A DNA stretch of 45,007 bases from Candidatus Eisenbacteria bacterium (lineage in GTDB: Bacteria; Eisenbacteria; RBG-16-71-46; JACRLI01). The stretch covers positions 1 through 45,007 of the forward strand of contig JACRLI010000013.1 of the NCBI GenBank assembly GCA_016235265.1. Direction: 5' to 3'. This document shows, piece after piece, positions 7,336 to 17,052 of the stretch. The notes under the pieces are model-generated. The model did not search any database, was not told the DNA's origin, and saw only the letters and a program-made list of their open reading frames with translations. How positions within the stretch are numbered: position 1 is the stretch's first letter; every line of letters begins with the position of its first letter. Made by a program: the position numbers and the translations under genes.

Positions 7336-9411
7336 CTACGGCAGCAGCTTCACACCCAGCGACACGAACGCGTTGCGCTTCAGCCCCGGCTCCAGGAAGG
7401 CGGCGGTCGCGGGGTTGATGAAGGCCGACGCGGCGTACTTCCGGTCGGCCAGGTTGTTCACGCCCGCGCGCGCCTGCACCTGCAGCTTGCCGGCCTCGAC
7501 GCGGTAACCCGCGGCCGCGTTGAGCAGGACGTAGGACGGCACGCTCAGCGTGTTGGCGTCGTTCGCGAAGTAGCTTCCCAGGTGCTGCGCGCCGATCTCG
7601 GCCATGCAGCCGGGCTTCGGCTCGAAGGCCAGCCGGGCGTTCAGCATGGTGTTGGCGATCCCCGGCACCTTGTTCCCCGAGAAGTCGCCGAGTTCGTTGG
7701 AGTATTCCTGGTACTTCGCGTCCATCCAGGTGAAAGCCAGCGAGAGCGCCAGGGAGTTCGCCAGGCCGGCCTCGCCGCCGAGCTCGAATCCGTAGCGGCG
7801 AGACCTGCCCGCCGAGAAGAAGTACCCGCCGCCGTTGTAGGGCACGATCTCGTCCCGGATGCCGATCCGGTAGGCGGCCGCGTTGTAGCTCACCCTGCGC
7901 AGCAGCCCCTCACCTTCCAAGGCTCGATATCCCTTGGCGCCCAGCTCGACGGTGAGTGAGGTCATCGGCTTGAGGAACGGGTTCAGGTACGCGTCCTTCA
8001 GCGTGTCGGGCGGGTCCACCTCGTTGAACGCGGGCGCCTCGATCCCCCCACCCAGGGTGAAGTACACCGAGTGCGTGGGGGTCACCCGGTACAGCGCGGC
8101 GAACTTGGGCGTGACGCGATCCAGGTTGAGTTTCTGCCCCACGGTGGCCGCCAGCCTGCCGGCGGCGAACTCCTCGTAGATGTAGCGCTGCCGGTCGAAG
8201 CGCCCGCCGGCCGTCAACTGCAGCCGGTCGGTGAGGTCCACCTGCGCCTGGGCGAACACGCCCAGGGCGTCGGCGCCCTCCCGCTTGTTGGTCCGCAGCG
8301 AGTCGCCGCGCTGACCGTCGGCCAGGTTGTAGAAGAGGATACTGCCGTCGAGGTAGGCCTCGTCCAGGCCCGCGGTGAATCGCGGCCCGGTGCCGTCCGG
8401 GTTGGCGCGCCAGCGGTACACCATGCCGCCGCCGACGTGGTAGCGATTGAAGTCGCGATAGGTGCCGCGTTCGGAGCGCTGCAGCACCTTGGGGGTCACG
8501 TAGGCGGTGGCCTCGAGGGTGCTGTGCGGCCCGAAGTCGGTCACCAGGTTCAGGCCCAGGCGCCCCACGCGGTTGTAGCGGCGCTCGTCGCGGGACTTGT
8601 ACATGGCGTTGGCCTGGGTCGCGGCGGAGTCGAACTGCTGCTGCGTGAGCGCCCCGGGAATCTGGAACTTGTTGGAGCTGGCGCCGGCCAGCAACCGGAG
8701 CACACTGGATTCACCCAGCTGCGCGGTGAGCACCGAGCTGAACTGCGTGGTGCGGCTCCGGGTATGGTCGCGCCAGCCGTCGAACCGGGAGTTGGACGCG
8801 GTGGCCGAGAACCATGCGGAGCCCAGCGGCAGGATCCCGGTGACGCTGTTCTTGCGGAATCCGAACGCGCCGACGATGTTGTCGCTCGAGACCGAGGCCG
8901 GCCCGTTCCGCGCGCCCGTCTCGATGTTGATCAGGCCACCCGAGGCGTTGCCGAACAATGTGGAGGCGTTGCTGCGCACCACCTCGATGCGGCTCGCCGC
9001 GGCGAGGTCCACCAGGTCCAGCGCGCTGCGACCGTCCGGGTCGGTCTCGGGGATGCCGTCCACCAGCACCTTGATGCCGCGGATCGTGGACGAGTTGGAC
9101 TTGTCGCCGCTGGCGCGCGCGCCGAAGCCGCGGATGGTGAGGCGAAGGTCACCGCCGCCGGCGCGGCTCTGCGCCTGCACGCCGGGCACCATGCCCAGCG
9201 CCTCGTCCAGCGCGAAGTGGCGGCTGTTGGCGAAGGACCGCGCTCCGGCCACGGTCACCGCCATCGGCAGCCCCAGCGGGTCCTCGCCGAGCCGGGTCCC
9301 GGTCACGGAGATCTCCGGCAAGCGGTAGCGCAGCGAGTCGGGCGAGGAAGCGGCGTGGGCCGCGGACACCGCTCCGGCCAGGGAGAGCAGTGTGAGGAAA
9401 CGGCGGATCAC
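7336..9411 (-). CDS. TonB-dependent outer-membrane receptor
   Basis: The 691-residue protein starts at GTG 9411, with AAAGGAG six bases upstream and a clean signal peptide (FLTLLSLAGAVSAAHA) directly after. A plug domain covers about residues 30-145 (LPEISVTGTR, VPGVQAQSRAGGGDLRLTIRGFGAR, LVDGIPETDPDGRS, RIEVVRSNASTLFGNASGG). A long 22-strand-type barrel follows. The pattern resembles siderophore or iron-complex receptors (FecA/PupB-like) without an N-terminal signalling domain. No ExbB/ExbD/TonB or ABC genes are nearby, so the substrate cannot be told from context. Confidence 0.93.
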   Translation of the reverse strand: MIRRFLTLLSLAGAVSAAHAASSPDSLRYRLPEISVTGTRLGEDPLGLPMAVTVAGARSFANSRHFALDEALGMVPGVQAQSRAGGGDLRLTIRGFGARASGDKSNSSTIRGIKVLVDGIPETDPDGRSALDLVDLAAASRIEVVRSNASTLFGNASGGLINIETGARNGPASVSSDNIVGAFGFRKNSVTGILPLGSAWFSATASNSRFDGWRDHTRSRTTQFSSVLTAQLGESSVLRLLAGASSNKFQIPGALTQQQFDSAATQANAMYKSRDERRYNRVGRLGLNLVTDFGPHSTLEATAYVTPKVLQRSERGTYRDFNRYHVGGGMVYRWRANPDGTGPRFTAGLDEAYLDGSILFYNLADGQRGDSLRTNKREGADALGVFAQAQVDLTDRLQLTAGGRFDRQRYIYEEFAAGRLAATVGQKLNLDRVTPKFAALYRVTPTHSVYFTLGGGIEAPAFNEVDPPDTLKDAYLNPFLKPMTSLTVELGAKGYRALEGEGLLRRVSYNAAAYRIGIRDEIVPYNGGGYFFSAGRSRRYGFELGGEAGLANSLALSLAFTWMDAKYQEYSNELGDFSGNKVPGIANTMLNARLAFEPKPGCMAEIGAQHLGSYFANDANTLSVPSYVLLNAAAGYRVEAGKLQVQARAGVNNLADRKYAASAFINPATAAFLEPGLKRNAFVSLGVKLLP

Positions 9412-9569
9412 GAAGGGCTCCTTTCGGGTTGCCCGGGGCGAGGGTGGCGGCATCCGGGGCCGGTCGAGTCTTTCGGGGGTTTCACGGGAGGCAGGCGAGG
9501 GAGGCGGGGAGACACTCGCGCCCCGATCCCCGTGAATCCCGAGCATGTTCGGCGTTTCCCGCGCGAGGG

Positions 9570-11150
9570 TCAAGGGCGACCGGGCCGGCGACCGGGCCGG
9601 CTCACCAGCCGCAACAGCTTCCCCCCGGCGCTGATATCGGGGGTCTCGCGCACCAGCCGCAGCGTGTCGGCCTGCCGCCAGAACTCCGACACCACCCGCT
9701 GGCCCGACTTCCTGCGGTGGAGCTCCGCGAGCACCGCGGGCACGAAGGCGGCATCCTCCAGGCCCGGCACCGCGGGGCTGACCACGATTGCGATCCGAAC
9801 CAGGCCTTCGGGGCCCGCCTCCTCGCGAAACTGGAAGTCGTCCGGGCCGCCGCCCGCGCGGGCCACCAGGTCCGCCACGATGGCTGCGAGGTCCGCGCCC
9901 AGCAGGCTCATGCCCTCACCCGTCAGCTTGTCGCGGCTGCCCACGCCGTGAATGTGCAGCCGCATCCCGGCGGCGCCGAACGCACAGTCGCACGGACGCC
10001 TCTCCAGCGTGCCGAAATCCCCCAGCTCCGTGTTCAGCAGGATCTTGCCCGTCGCGGTGGACAGGGTGGTGTACAGCAGGCTGCGCGCACCGGGCACACC
10101 GGCGGGCTCCCCGCCGGCGATCGCCGCCAACCGGTCCTCGTAGAGGTGCATACTGTCGGGCGGATCCCCGGAGGGGCAGGCGGCTGCGATCAGCCCGGTC
10201 TCGGTGGAGACGTAGCGCGCATACGCGCGCGCGCCGCCGGCCTGCAGGAATTCGTGGCGGCGGGCCGTGAGCGGCTCCCCGCCGGTGAGGAACACCGCAC
10301 CGCGCAGGTCCAGGCCGCGTTCCGCTGCGGCGCGGGCCACGCGCACGGCGGAGCTGGTGAACGCCTTCAGGTAGCATCGCCCGTGCTCCGCGAGGGCACG
10401 GCGCATCCAGTCCGCCACCTCGCCCGCCCCGTCGGCGCCGGCGAAGCTCGCGCGCGGCGCGCGCAGCCCCGCGAGCGCGCAGGAGAAGGCCACAAATTCC
10501 ATGGCCATGCGGTCGGCCAAGCCGCTGCGCACCTGCGAGAACCAGGCCCGCGGGGGTTTTCGGAAGCGGAGCTGGATGAGCAGGTTGTGGATGCCGGAGA
10601 TGGACGGCAGCGCGGGCATCCAGTACGCGCCGGGCGCGTCCAGCAGGCCGTGTGCCTCGAGCAGCAGCAGCTCGTTGTCGGCCTCCTCCGCCAGGAACTC
10701 CCAGTCGTAGAGCACCCGGGTGCCCGCGGAGCGGCTGCCGCTGGTGGAACCGGCGACGGCCCCGCGGGACGGGACGGGGTTGTCGAAGTCGGTCTCGCGC
10801 GTCGCCCGCTCCAGCCCCGCGCGGCGCACCGGGGCGCGGGACTTGAACTCATCCAGCGAGAGGCGCACGCCGGCGTCGCGCAGCTGTTCCAGGACGCGCT
10901 CCAGCCCGGAGCGTCGAACGCTGTGCTCCAGGTCTTCGTAGGCGCAGCCCGCGTGCTTCAGGAGATCGAGATAGGGGCTGTCCGGATGGTCGAAGATGCG
11001 CGAGCGGGCCAGCTCCAGAAAGCGGGGCTCGCGCCGCTGCATCCGGTCGAGCAGGCGGGCCCGCGCCGACCCGGGGGTGAGTGGCGCGCGCAGGTAGTCG
11101 TGAAGGCCGAGCGCCAGCGAGACGCGCGATCCGGCCTGGCGCAGGTTCAT
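9570..11150 (-). CDS. Adenylate-forming enzyme, phenylacetate-CoA ligase (PaaK)/LuxE-like
   Basis: The 526-residue protein starts at ATG 11150, with no strong Shine-Dalgarno. The second half has the adenylating-enzyme signature of the PaaK family: FTSSAVRVARAAAERG, VFLTGGEPL, a YVSTETGLIAAACPSG motif (Y-x-STE-G), LYTTLSTATGKILLNTELGDFG (the hinge 'GD') and HGVGSRDKLTGEG near the C-terminal domain. The N-terminal half resembles LuxE/PaaK-like ligases. It should activate a carboxylic acid as an acyl-AMP, and the acceptor (CoA, protein or amine) is unknown. It lies 68 bases after the binding-protein gene on the same strand, and the two may act on the same acid. Confidence 0.75.
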   Translation of the reverse strand: MNLRQAGSRVSLALGLHDYLRAPLTPGSARARLLDRMQRREPRFLELARSRIFDHPDSPYLDLLKHAGCAYEDLEHSVRRSGLERVLEQLRDAGVRLSLDEFKSRAPVRRAGLERATRETDFDNPVPSRGAVAGSTSGSRSAGTRVLYDWEFLAEEADNELLLLEAHGLLDAPGAYWMPALPSISGIHNLLIQLRFRKPPRAWFSQVRSGLADRMAMEFVAFSCALAGLRAPRASFAGADGAGEVADWMRRALAEHGRCYLKAFTSSAVRVARAAAERGLDLRGAVFLTGGEPLTARRHEFLQAGGARAYARYVSTETGLIAAACPSGDPPDSMHLYEDRLAAIAGGEPAGVPGARSLLYTTLSTATGKILLNTELGDFGTLERRPCDCAFGAAGMRLHIHGVGSRDKLTGEGMSLLGADLAAIVADLVARAGGGPDDFQFREEAGPEGLVRIAIVVSPAVPGLEDAAFVPAVLAELHRRKSGQRVVSEFWRQADTLRLVRETPDISAGGKLLRLVSRPGRRPGRP

Positions 11151-11218
11151 GCGGAGTATTTCACGCGGGCATTCCCCTCGCACCCGGCCGGGGGCCGGCG
11201 TGCGGCCGGGCATCCCGG

Positions 11219-12073
11219 CTAGCGGGCCGCGACGCGATCCAGGAAGGAGAGATCCACGAACCCGGTCGGGATGGCCTTGATGTAGCCCAGGCGCAACATG
11301 AGCTCGAGGATGCGGTCCATCGCCTGCGTGCTGCGCACCGCGTCCACGTTGGGCCGGTTGTGCTCCAGGGCCTTGCGGATGAACACCGGGCTCACGCCCA
11401 CGTAGCGGCGCGCCATCTCGGCGGCCTCGTCGCGGTGCTCGTTCACGTAGGCCGCGCCGCGCGCAAAGGCGTGCACCACGCGGCCGACCAGGCCGGGATC
11501 CTCGTCGCGCAGGCTCTTCGTGGTGCACAGCGAGCAGCCCGGCGCGTCCTTCCAGATGTCGCCGGTGCGGCGCACCACGGTTCCCACGCCCAGCTCCTCG
11601 AGCATCGTGGCGTACGGCTCCACCATGGAGGCGGCGTCCACGCCCTGGCCGAAGAAGGCGATGATGGCCCCGTCCCCGGAGGGCTGGCGCAGCAGCTCGG
11701 CGTCCTTCCAGCCGAGGCTCTCGATGAGCCCCATGGCCGTGAGGTCCTTCATCCCGCCGCGCATCGGCACCGCGACGCGCTTCACGTCGGGGATGGCCAT
11801 GCCCTTGCGCACCACGATGGCGGCCTCCTCGTGGCCCGAGCCGCACACCACCACCAACGGCGCCTCGCCCTCGGCGGAGGCGGCCACGCGGGTCCAGGGG
11901 ATCACGCCGAACTGGGAGTCCCCGCGGTGCAGGCGGGTGGGCACCATCCACGCGGTGGGCTCCACGTTGAGCTCGGAGGCGAGCCCTTCGTCGCGGAAGA
12001 AGCCCTTCTCGTGGGCCACGTAGGCCGGGGTCTGACAGACGCCCCGGAGGACGGAAATCTGAACACGACTCAT
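11219..12073 (-). CDS. NMT1/SsuA-like substrate-binding protein without signal peptide
   Basis: The 284-residue protein starts at ATG 12073 with AGGAG upstream. It begins at once with the fold (ISVLRGVCQTPAYVAHEKGFFRDEGL), the hallmark of NMT1/THI5/SsuA periplasmic binding proteins, and carries GVDAASMVEPYATML, typical of the second lobe. No signal peptide or lipobox is present and no ABC permease or ATPase is nearby, so it may work in the cytoplasm or as an enzyme-like sensor. A CSLC pair (GCSLCTTKS) is unusual. It is co-directional with the PaaK-like ligase. A THI5-like biosynthetic role is possible but the THI5 Cys-rich motif is not seen. Confidence 0.75.
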   Translation of the reverse strand: MSRVQISVLRGVCQTPAYVAHEKGFFRDEGLASELNVEPTAWMVPTRLHRGDSQFGVIPWTRVAASAEGEAPLVVVCGSGHEEAAIVVRKGMAIPDVKRVAVPMRGGMKDLTAMGLIESLGWKDAELLRQPSGDGAIIAFFGQGVDAASMVEPYATMLEELGVGTVVRRTGDIWKDAPGCSLCTTKSLRDEDPGLVGRVVHAFARGAAYVNEHRDEAAEMARRYVGVSPVFIRKALEHNRPNVDAVRSTQAMDRILELMLRLGYIKAIPTGFVDLSFLDRVAAR

Positions 12074-12257
12074 CTGCAGGACTCCTGCGAGCGGGAATTG
12101 GCGAGGTGTGGCGACGGGGGCGACCGGGCGCAGGAGAATCCGCTCCGGGTCGCTCGCCGGGACGGCCCATGGTAGCACGTCCCTGCGGATGGTATGCGCT
12201 GGATCGCTGGGTGCGGGTCCGGGCGGCCGAAACCCGCGCCGTGGACCCGGGAGTTCG

Positions 12258-12740
12258 CTAGCGGTAGATGGTGCGGAGGCGGCCCCAGCTGACGGCGTCC
12301 GTGGGGATGATGCAACCGGCCAGGGCGTGGAAGGTCGGGCCCGTCGTGGGCACCACGTGAAGCCCGAAGACCTGGCCGGCGGGGCAACTGGAGTACTTGG
12401 CCTTGAACCCGCCCACGGTGGGGACTGCCTTGGAAGTCGCGATGCTCCAGTTGAGGGTGGCATCGTCACAGATCTTGGAGTTCCAGCCGGAGGGCGTGGC
12501 CACGATGGACTTGGCCTTCTGCGGACCCATGGTGTACACGGTGAGCTGCGCGCACTTGTAGCCGGGCTTCATCTGGACGGCGTACGTCGCCACGCTGTCG
12601 GTGCAGGTGACGGATACCGTTCCATAGCAATTGGCGGCCCCCAGCGAGCCCTGGGAGGGGCAGCCCGCGGCCGAAACCTCCCGGACCTGGGATACAATCG
12701 GGAGCAGCGACGCAATCAACAGAATAGCGGTCAGACGCAA
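12258..12740 (-). CDS. Small secreted Cys-rich protein with C-terminal WGRLR motif
   Basis: The 160-residue protein uses a TTG start at 12740, supported by AAGGAG five bases upstream and by the signal peptide that follows (LTAILLIASLLPIVSQVREVSA). The mature part is beta-rich with about seven Cys residues, likely paired as disulfides (GCPSQG, NCYG, VTCTDS, KCAQL, ICDD, SSCPAG, GCIIP). No family is recognised. The C-terminus SWGRLRTIYR nearly repeats the TWGRLRRTFR end of the 3870-4577 protein although the bodies are unrelated. An extended -10 promoter candidate lies at 12863-12891. Confidence 0.68.
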   Translation of the reverse strand: MRLTAILLIASLLPIVSQVREVSAAGCPSQGSLGAANCYGTVSVTCTDSVATYAVQMKPGYKCAQLTVYTMGPQKAKSIVATPSGWNSKICDDATLNWSIATSKAVPTVGGFKAKYSSCPAGQVFGLHVVPTTGPTFHALAGCIIPTDAVSWGRLRTIYR

Positions 12741-12862
12741 AGCAACTCCTTGGGTTGGGACCGTGGGGCGGCATCCGGGGCCGTGAAGCGAGTGAACATC
12801 GCGCGCTTCACGCGTCCCCCTGTCGGAAGTATTGGATGCCCCGCGGATCTCGCTGTTTCACA

Positions 12863-12891
12863 ATTATCGCATAGATGGAAGAATCAGTAAA
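12863..12891 (-). promoter_or_regulatory. Extended -10 promoter candidate for the gene at 12740
   Basis: On the minus strand TTTACT (12886-12891) and GATAAT (12863-12868) are 17 bases apart, with a TG extension before the -10 box. The implied leader is about 115 bases. The -35 match is only moderate. Confidence 0.45.
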
Positions 12892-12972
12892 GCTATATCT
12901 GACCCTGACCTGTATCATACACTTCTGCAAGTACTTGCAACTGCGCATCGCAATGCGCCATTGGATCTTCCA
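12874..12972. repeat. Nested inverted repeats, possible operator cluster
   Basis: An outer pair ATGGAAGA (12874-12881) / TCTTCCAT (12965-12972) encloses a perfect 14-bp palindrome TGCAAGTACTTGCA (12926-12939) and a hairpin GCGCAT-CGCA-ATGCGC (12943-12958). The 14-bp palindrome has the form of a dimeric regulator site. It overlaps the promoter of the minus-strand gene and precedes the desaturase remnant. Confidence 0.5.
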
Positions 12973-13060
12973 TGACCCGCACCTAAACCTGTGTCCGGCG
13001 CCGCCCGCCGCCGCGGACAACTTCAACCCGTTGCAGTTCGGCCCAACCCCCGGAGGTCCT

Positions 13061-13732
<672 letters not shown>

Positions 13733-13736
<4 letters not shown>

Positions 13737-14695
13737 GGCCCGGCGGGCCCGCTGGCGGGCGGGTCCTCCTGCCGGGGGCCGGCGGGCGCGCTGGCGGGCG
13801 GGTCCTCCTGCCGGGGGCCGGCGGAGCCGCCGGCGCCGGGCGCGAAACGGCGGAGCGCGGCGTCGAGCCCCGCCAGCATGTCGCGGCCCGAAGTGTGTCC
13901 CAGGTTGCACAACGCGGTCGCCGCGGAGTCCACCGCGGACGCTGCGAATCCGCTGGGAGCGGAGTCCACAGCGGACGCGACGCCCCCCCCGGGAGCGGAT
14001 CCCGCGGCGGCGGCCAGCGCCTCCGCCATCCGGCAGAGCGGTTCGGGGTAGAGGCCCGCCGCGGCGGCGAGCAGCATCTGGGCGGACAACGGATGCGTGC
14101 GTGGCGTCCCGCGCCCCGGCTCCAGCGTGGTCCGCAGTTCTTCGACCAGTCCGGCACGATCCGCGCCGGCGGCCACCAGGGCCGCCCCCAGCAGGTCCAA
14201 TCCGGCGAGCACCCCCACCAGCGCGTCGTCGCCCGAGGGTGTCAGTCCCACGCCCAGGCCCACCAGCGCCGCCAGTTCCCGGGCTCCGTCGCCATCCACG
14301 TACCGCCGGAGCCCGCGGCGCAGGGCGTCGCCGAACGGCCCGTGGGCCTCGGGACTTCCCCCGCCCGGAAGCAGGAAGGGCGCGGGGGCAAGCGCCGGCC
14401 GGATTTCGATCCGGAGTGCCTCCACCGCGGCGCCCGCAAGGTGCAGGCGGGTGGTCCCCGCCTGCAACACACCCTCCTCCAGCGTGAACTCCATCCCCAC
14501 GGTGAACCGGGCGGGATCGAGCGACGCGCACACCGCCCACGGGTGCAGCGGCGCGTCGTCGGGCAACAGCGCCACGTACGGGCCGTGCTCCAGCTTCAGG
14601 TTGATCGCGCTCCGGTGCACCGAGGCCACCCGCCCGCGGCCCGGATGCGCGAACGCGCCGGCCGCAAGCGGCCCGGCGCGTATCGCGTTCCGCAT
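13733..14695 (-). CDS. DUF2877 protein (YlbF/AllH-like), oxamate carbamoyltransferase component
   Basis: The 320-residue protein starts at ATG 14695 behind GGGGAGAGG. It has the DUF2877 signature LVGLGVGLTPSGDDALVGVLAG and, later, THPLSAQMLLAAAAG. In E. coli the homologue YlbF (AllH) acts with FdrA (AllF) and YlbE (AllG) in allantoin catabolism. It is last in the catabolic block and 15 bases after the cyclase gene. The C-terminal 80 residues are an odd low-complexity tail with two copies of a 13-residue unit (GPRQEDPPAS...) and two SAVDSA copies. Its stop shares the CTAG palindrome 13733-13736 with the convergent desaturase remnant. Confidence 0.85.
13752..13825. repeat. 39-bp tandem duplication inside the DUF2877 gene
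   Basis: Two almost identical copies with a 39-bp period (starting at 13752 and 13791) encode the repeated GPRQEDPPAS unit at the extreme C-terminus. The period is a multiple of three, so the frame is kept. Replication slippage is the likely origin. Confidence 0.7.
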
Positions 14696-14709
14696 TCCCA
14701 GCCTCTCCC

Positions 14710-15576
14710 CTAGCGCTTCTTCCCGTGCAGGTGGGCCGCCTTCGCCCCGGCGATGTCGCCCCACCGGGTCAGCTCGCACTTCTGCTTGGCCTTCATCAGC
14801 TCCGCGTGGCGGTCGTCGTCCACGAAGGCCACGATGCGCGAAATGCAGCTCTCCCCGTCCACAAGCCGCCACGGGAAGCAGCCCACGGTGCAGCGCTGGT
14901 TCAGCAACAGGTCGATGTCCCCGCCCAGGCACTCGGCGTGGATGATGCCGTGGTTGAACATCTCGATGTGCATCAGCTGGTACTTGGAGTCGTCGAAGTA
15001 CTCCGCCAGCGGCATGCCGTACTTCTCGCGGAAGTGCTTGTCCGCCTGGCGCGCCTGTCGCGGCATCCAGTCGCGGATGATGGTGTTCATGGGATGGTCG
15101 GCGCTGCCGCAGTCCACGCCGATCCAGCGGATCTTCTTCCTCTTGGCCCACTCGGCGAACTCCCGGTCGGGCCCGGGGTGCTTCACCATGTAGGAGATCT
15201 CGTCGGCGGTGGGCTGGTCCCACCCGAAGTGGTGGTAGCCGGTGTGGATGATCAGGATGTCGCCTGCCTTCACCTCCACGCGATCCTCGACCATCTTCGA
15301 AGTGTAGATGTCGTAGTCGCCCACGGCGTCGGAGAGGTCCACCACCGCGGCGTCGTGCACCAGGTAGTCGAGCTGCAGCGCGGCCATGTCCTTGCCCGGG
15401 GTGTAGAAGTGGATCTCGCCGTCGAGATGTGTGCCCACGTGGTTGGAATGCGTGAGGATCTGGCCGTTGGCGCCGTTGGGCGCGAGCCGCTTGAAGTACT
15501 TCATCTGCAGCGGCTCGTAGGTGGGCCACGCCGGGGTGCCGATGCCGAGGGGAATGCTGAGGTCGATGAGCTTCAT
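14710..15576 (-). CDS. Cyclase-family metal-dependent hydrolase (kynurenine formamidase-like)
   Basis: The 288-residue protein starts at ATG 15576 after GGAGGA. It belongs to the cyclase family (PF04199): LIDLSIPLGIGTPAWP at the N-terminus and the metal motif HVGTHLDGEIHF (HxGTHxDxxxH). Further support is IIHTGYHHFG and DCGSADHP. Family members hydrolyse amide or cyclic amide bonds (kynurenine formamidase, isatin hydrolase). Position between DUF1116 and DUF2877 suggests it opens a ring or cleaves an amide upstream of the carbamoyl-transfer step. It is slightly longer than simple kynurenine formamidases (about 210 residues), so the exact substrate remains open. Confidence 0.88.
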   Translation of the reverse strand: MKLIDLSIPLGIGTPAWPTYEPLQMKYFKRLAPNGANGQILTHSNHVGTHLDGEIHFYTPGKDMAALQLDYLVHDAAVVDLSDAVGDYDIYTSKMVEDRVEVKAGDILIIHTGYHHFGWDQPTADEISYMVKHPGPDREFAEWAKRKKIRWIGVDCGSADHPMNTIIRDWMPRQARQADKHFREKYGMPLAEYFDDSKYQLMHIEMFNHGIIHAECLGGDIDLLLNQRCTVGCFPWRLVDGESCISRIVAFVDDDRHAELMKAKQKCELTRWGDIAGAKAAHLHGKKR

Positions 15577-15615
15577 GGGTCCTCCGTTGTGGGACGCGCG
15601 CGCCGGGTGCGCGCG

Positions 15616-17052
15616 CTACGCCCCGATCGAATCGACGAAGGCGGCCAGCGCCTTGCGGAAACACTCGAATGGCGGCTTCACCAGGCCCGCGCCGACCATG
15701 CCGACGCCGGGCTCGCGGTGCGCGATGCCGGTGTTCACCACGGGCACCACGCCGGTGTCGCAGACCTTCAGCAGGTCAATCCCGGTGGCGGTGCCGCGGA
15801 AGTCCAGGACGGGGATCTTGTACGCCGGGTGCTCGGCCAGCGTGATGTCGTACATGCGCCGGGTGAAGGCCAGCGCCTGGGCCACGTTGCCGCCCACGAA
15901 CTGCACGATGGCCGGCGCGGCCGCCATGGCCATCCCGCCCAGACCGGCGGTCTCGGTGATCACCGAGTCGCCGATGTCGGGCGCGGCGTCGGCGGCGGTG
16001 AAGCCCGGCAGGTACAGCCCCTCCACCATCGGCGCGGGGGCGGTGAACCAGCGGCCCGGGAGCGCCGACACCTGGACGCCGAAGTCGGTGCCGTTGCGCG
16101 CCATCACCGTGATCATGCTGCTCTTCGCGATTCCCGCGGCCGGGTCCAGCGAGCACTTGCTGGCGGCCATGGAGAGGTTGAGGAAGAAGTGGTCGTTGCC
16201 GTCCAGGAAGCGCAGCACCTCCGCCACGTCGCCGGCGGGAGCCTTGGCGCGCGCGAGGTGCGGGGCCAGGGTGCGGATCAGCAGCGAGGTGGCGGCGCGG
16301 TTGCGGTTGTGGACCTCGTCACCCATCTGAAGCGCCTGCGCGATGAGGCTGCGCACGTCCAGCGGGCCGTGCGAGGCCAGCGCCTGCGCCAGCAGCGGCT
16401 CCAGCACCCGCTCCATCCAGCGCAGCCGCTCGATCACCTCCGGCCCGTAGGCGCCGTAGCGCAGCACCTTTCCCAGGCCCTCGTTGAGCGTGGCGTAGGC
16501 GTGATTGCCGAAGGCCGTGTTGGAGAGGATCCACACCGGCATGGACGCCGTGACGATGCCCGCCATGGGGCCCACGGTGGCGTGATGGTGGCAGGGCTCG
16601 AAGGTGACGGCGCCCGAGGCGGCCAGCGAGGCGGCCTCCTCGGGGCTCTTCGCCAGGCCCTCGTAGACCAGCCCGCCCATCACCGCGCCGCGCGTCGGGC
16701 CGCTCATGCGGTTCCACTCCACCGGCGGCCCAGAGTGCAGCACCAGGTCCTTGCGCATCCCGGGCACCACGTCCAGTGCGCGGCCGATGCCCACCACCGT
16801 GGGCTTCGCGGCCAGCAGGCGCTCCACGGACTCGCGCGTGGCCTCCGCCACGTCGCGGCGGACCGCGCCGTCGGCGCCCATGCAGCGGTCCAGCGCCGCC
16901 AGCAGCTCCGGGTCTCCTCCGGCGGGCGGGCGCCAGTCCACGTCCACCGCCCGTCCCCCGGCGCGGCGCAGGTCGCTCGCGAACGACGCCAGGCCGACGT
17001 TGATCACGGACAGATCGGAAGAGAAGAGCCCCAGCAGCGGCCTGGTGTTCAT
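15616..17052 (-). CDS. DUF1116 protein (YlbE/AllG-like), oxamate carbamoyltransferase component
   Basis: The 478-residue protein starts at ATG 17052, overlapping the fdrA stop as ATGA. DUF1116 hallmarks are VVGIGRALDVVPGM, LHSGPPVEWNRMSGPTRGA, FEPCHHHATVGPMAGI, NDHFFLNLSMAASKC and NGTDFGVQVSALPG. The E. coli counterpart YlbE lies between fdrA and ylbF and contributes to carbamoyl transfer from oxamate. The CHHH cluster may be catalytic. The tight coupling to fdrA fits a complex made in fixed ratio. Confidence 0.92.
   Translation of the reverse strand: MNTRPLLGLFSSDLSVINVGLASFASDLRRAGGRAVDVDWRPPAGGDPELLAALDRCMGADGAVRRDVAEATRESVERLLAAKPTVVGIGRALDVVPGMRKDLVLHSGPPVEWNRMSGPTRGAVMGGLVYEGLAKSPEEAASLAASGAVTFEPCHHHATVGPMAGIVTASMPVWILSNTAFGNHAYATLNEGLGKVLRYGAYGPEVIERLRWMERVLEPLLAQALASHGPLDVRSLIAQALQMGDEVHNRNRAATSLLIRTLAPHLARAKAPAGDVAEVLRFLDGNDHFFLNLSMAASKCSLDPAAGIAKSSMITVMARNGTDFGVQVSALPGRWFTAPAPMVEGLYLPGFTAADAAPDIGDSVITETAGLGGMAMAAAPAIVQFVGGNVAQALAFTRRMYDITLAEHPAYKIPVLDFRGTATGIDLLKVCDTGVVPVVNTGIAHREPGVGMVGAGLVKPPFECFRKALAAFVDSIGA

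Larger units (their letters stand above)
12741..13060. other. Intergenic AT-rich region with nested palindromes
   Basis: These 320 bases hold no gene. Positions 12855-12975 are much richer in A+T than the surroundings and carry a promoter candidate and three inverted repeats. They lie between the divergent secreted-protein gene and the decayed desaturase, so they probably contain promoters for both. Confidence 0.55.

Noticed and set aside
9412..9569. Cobalamin riboswitch upstream of the TonB receptor
   Set aside because: No B12-box or other riboswitch core is visible, and the leader is short.
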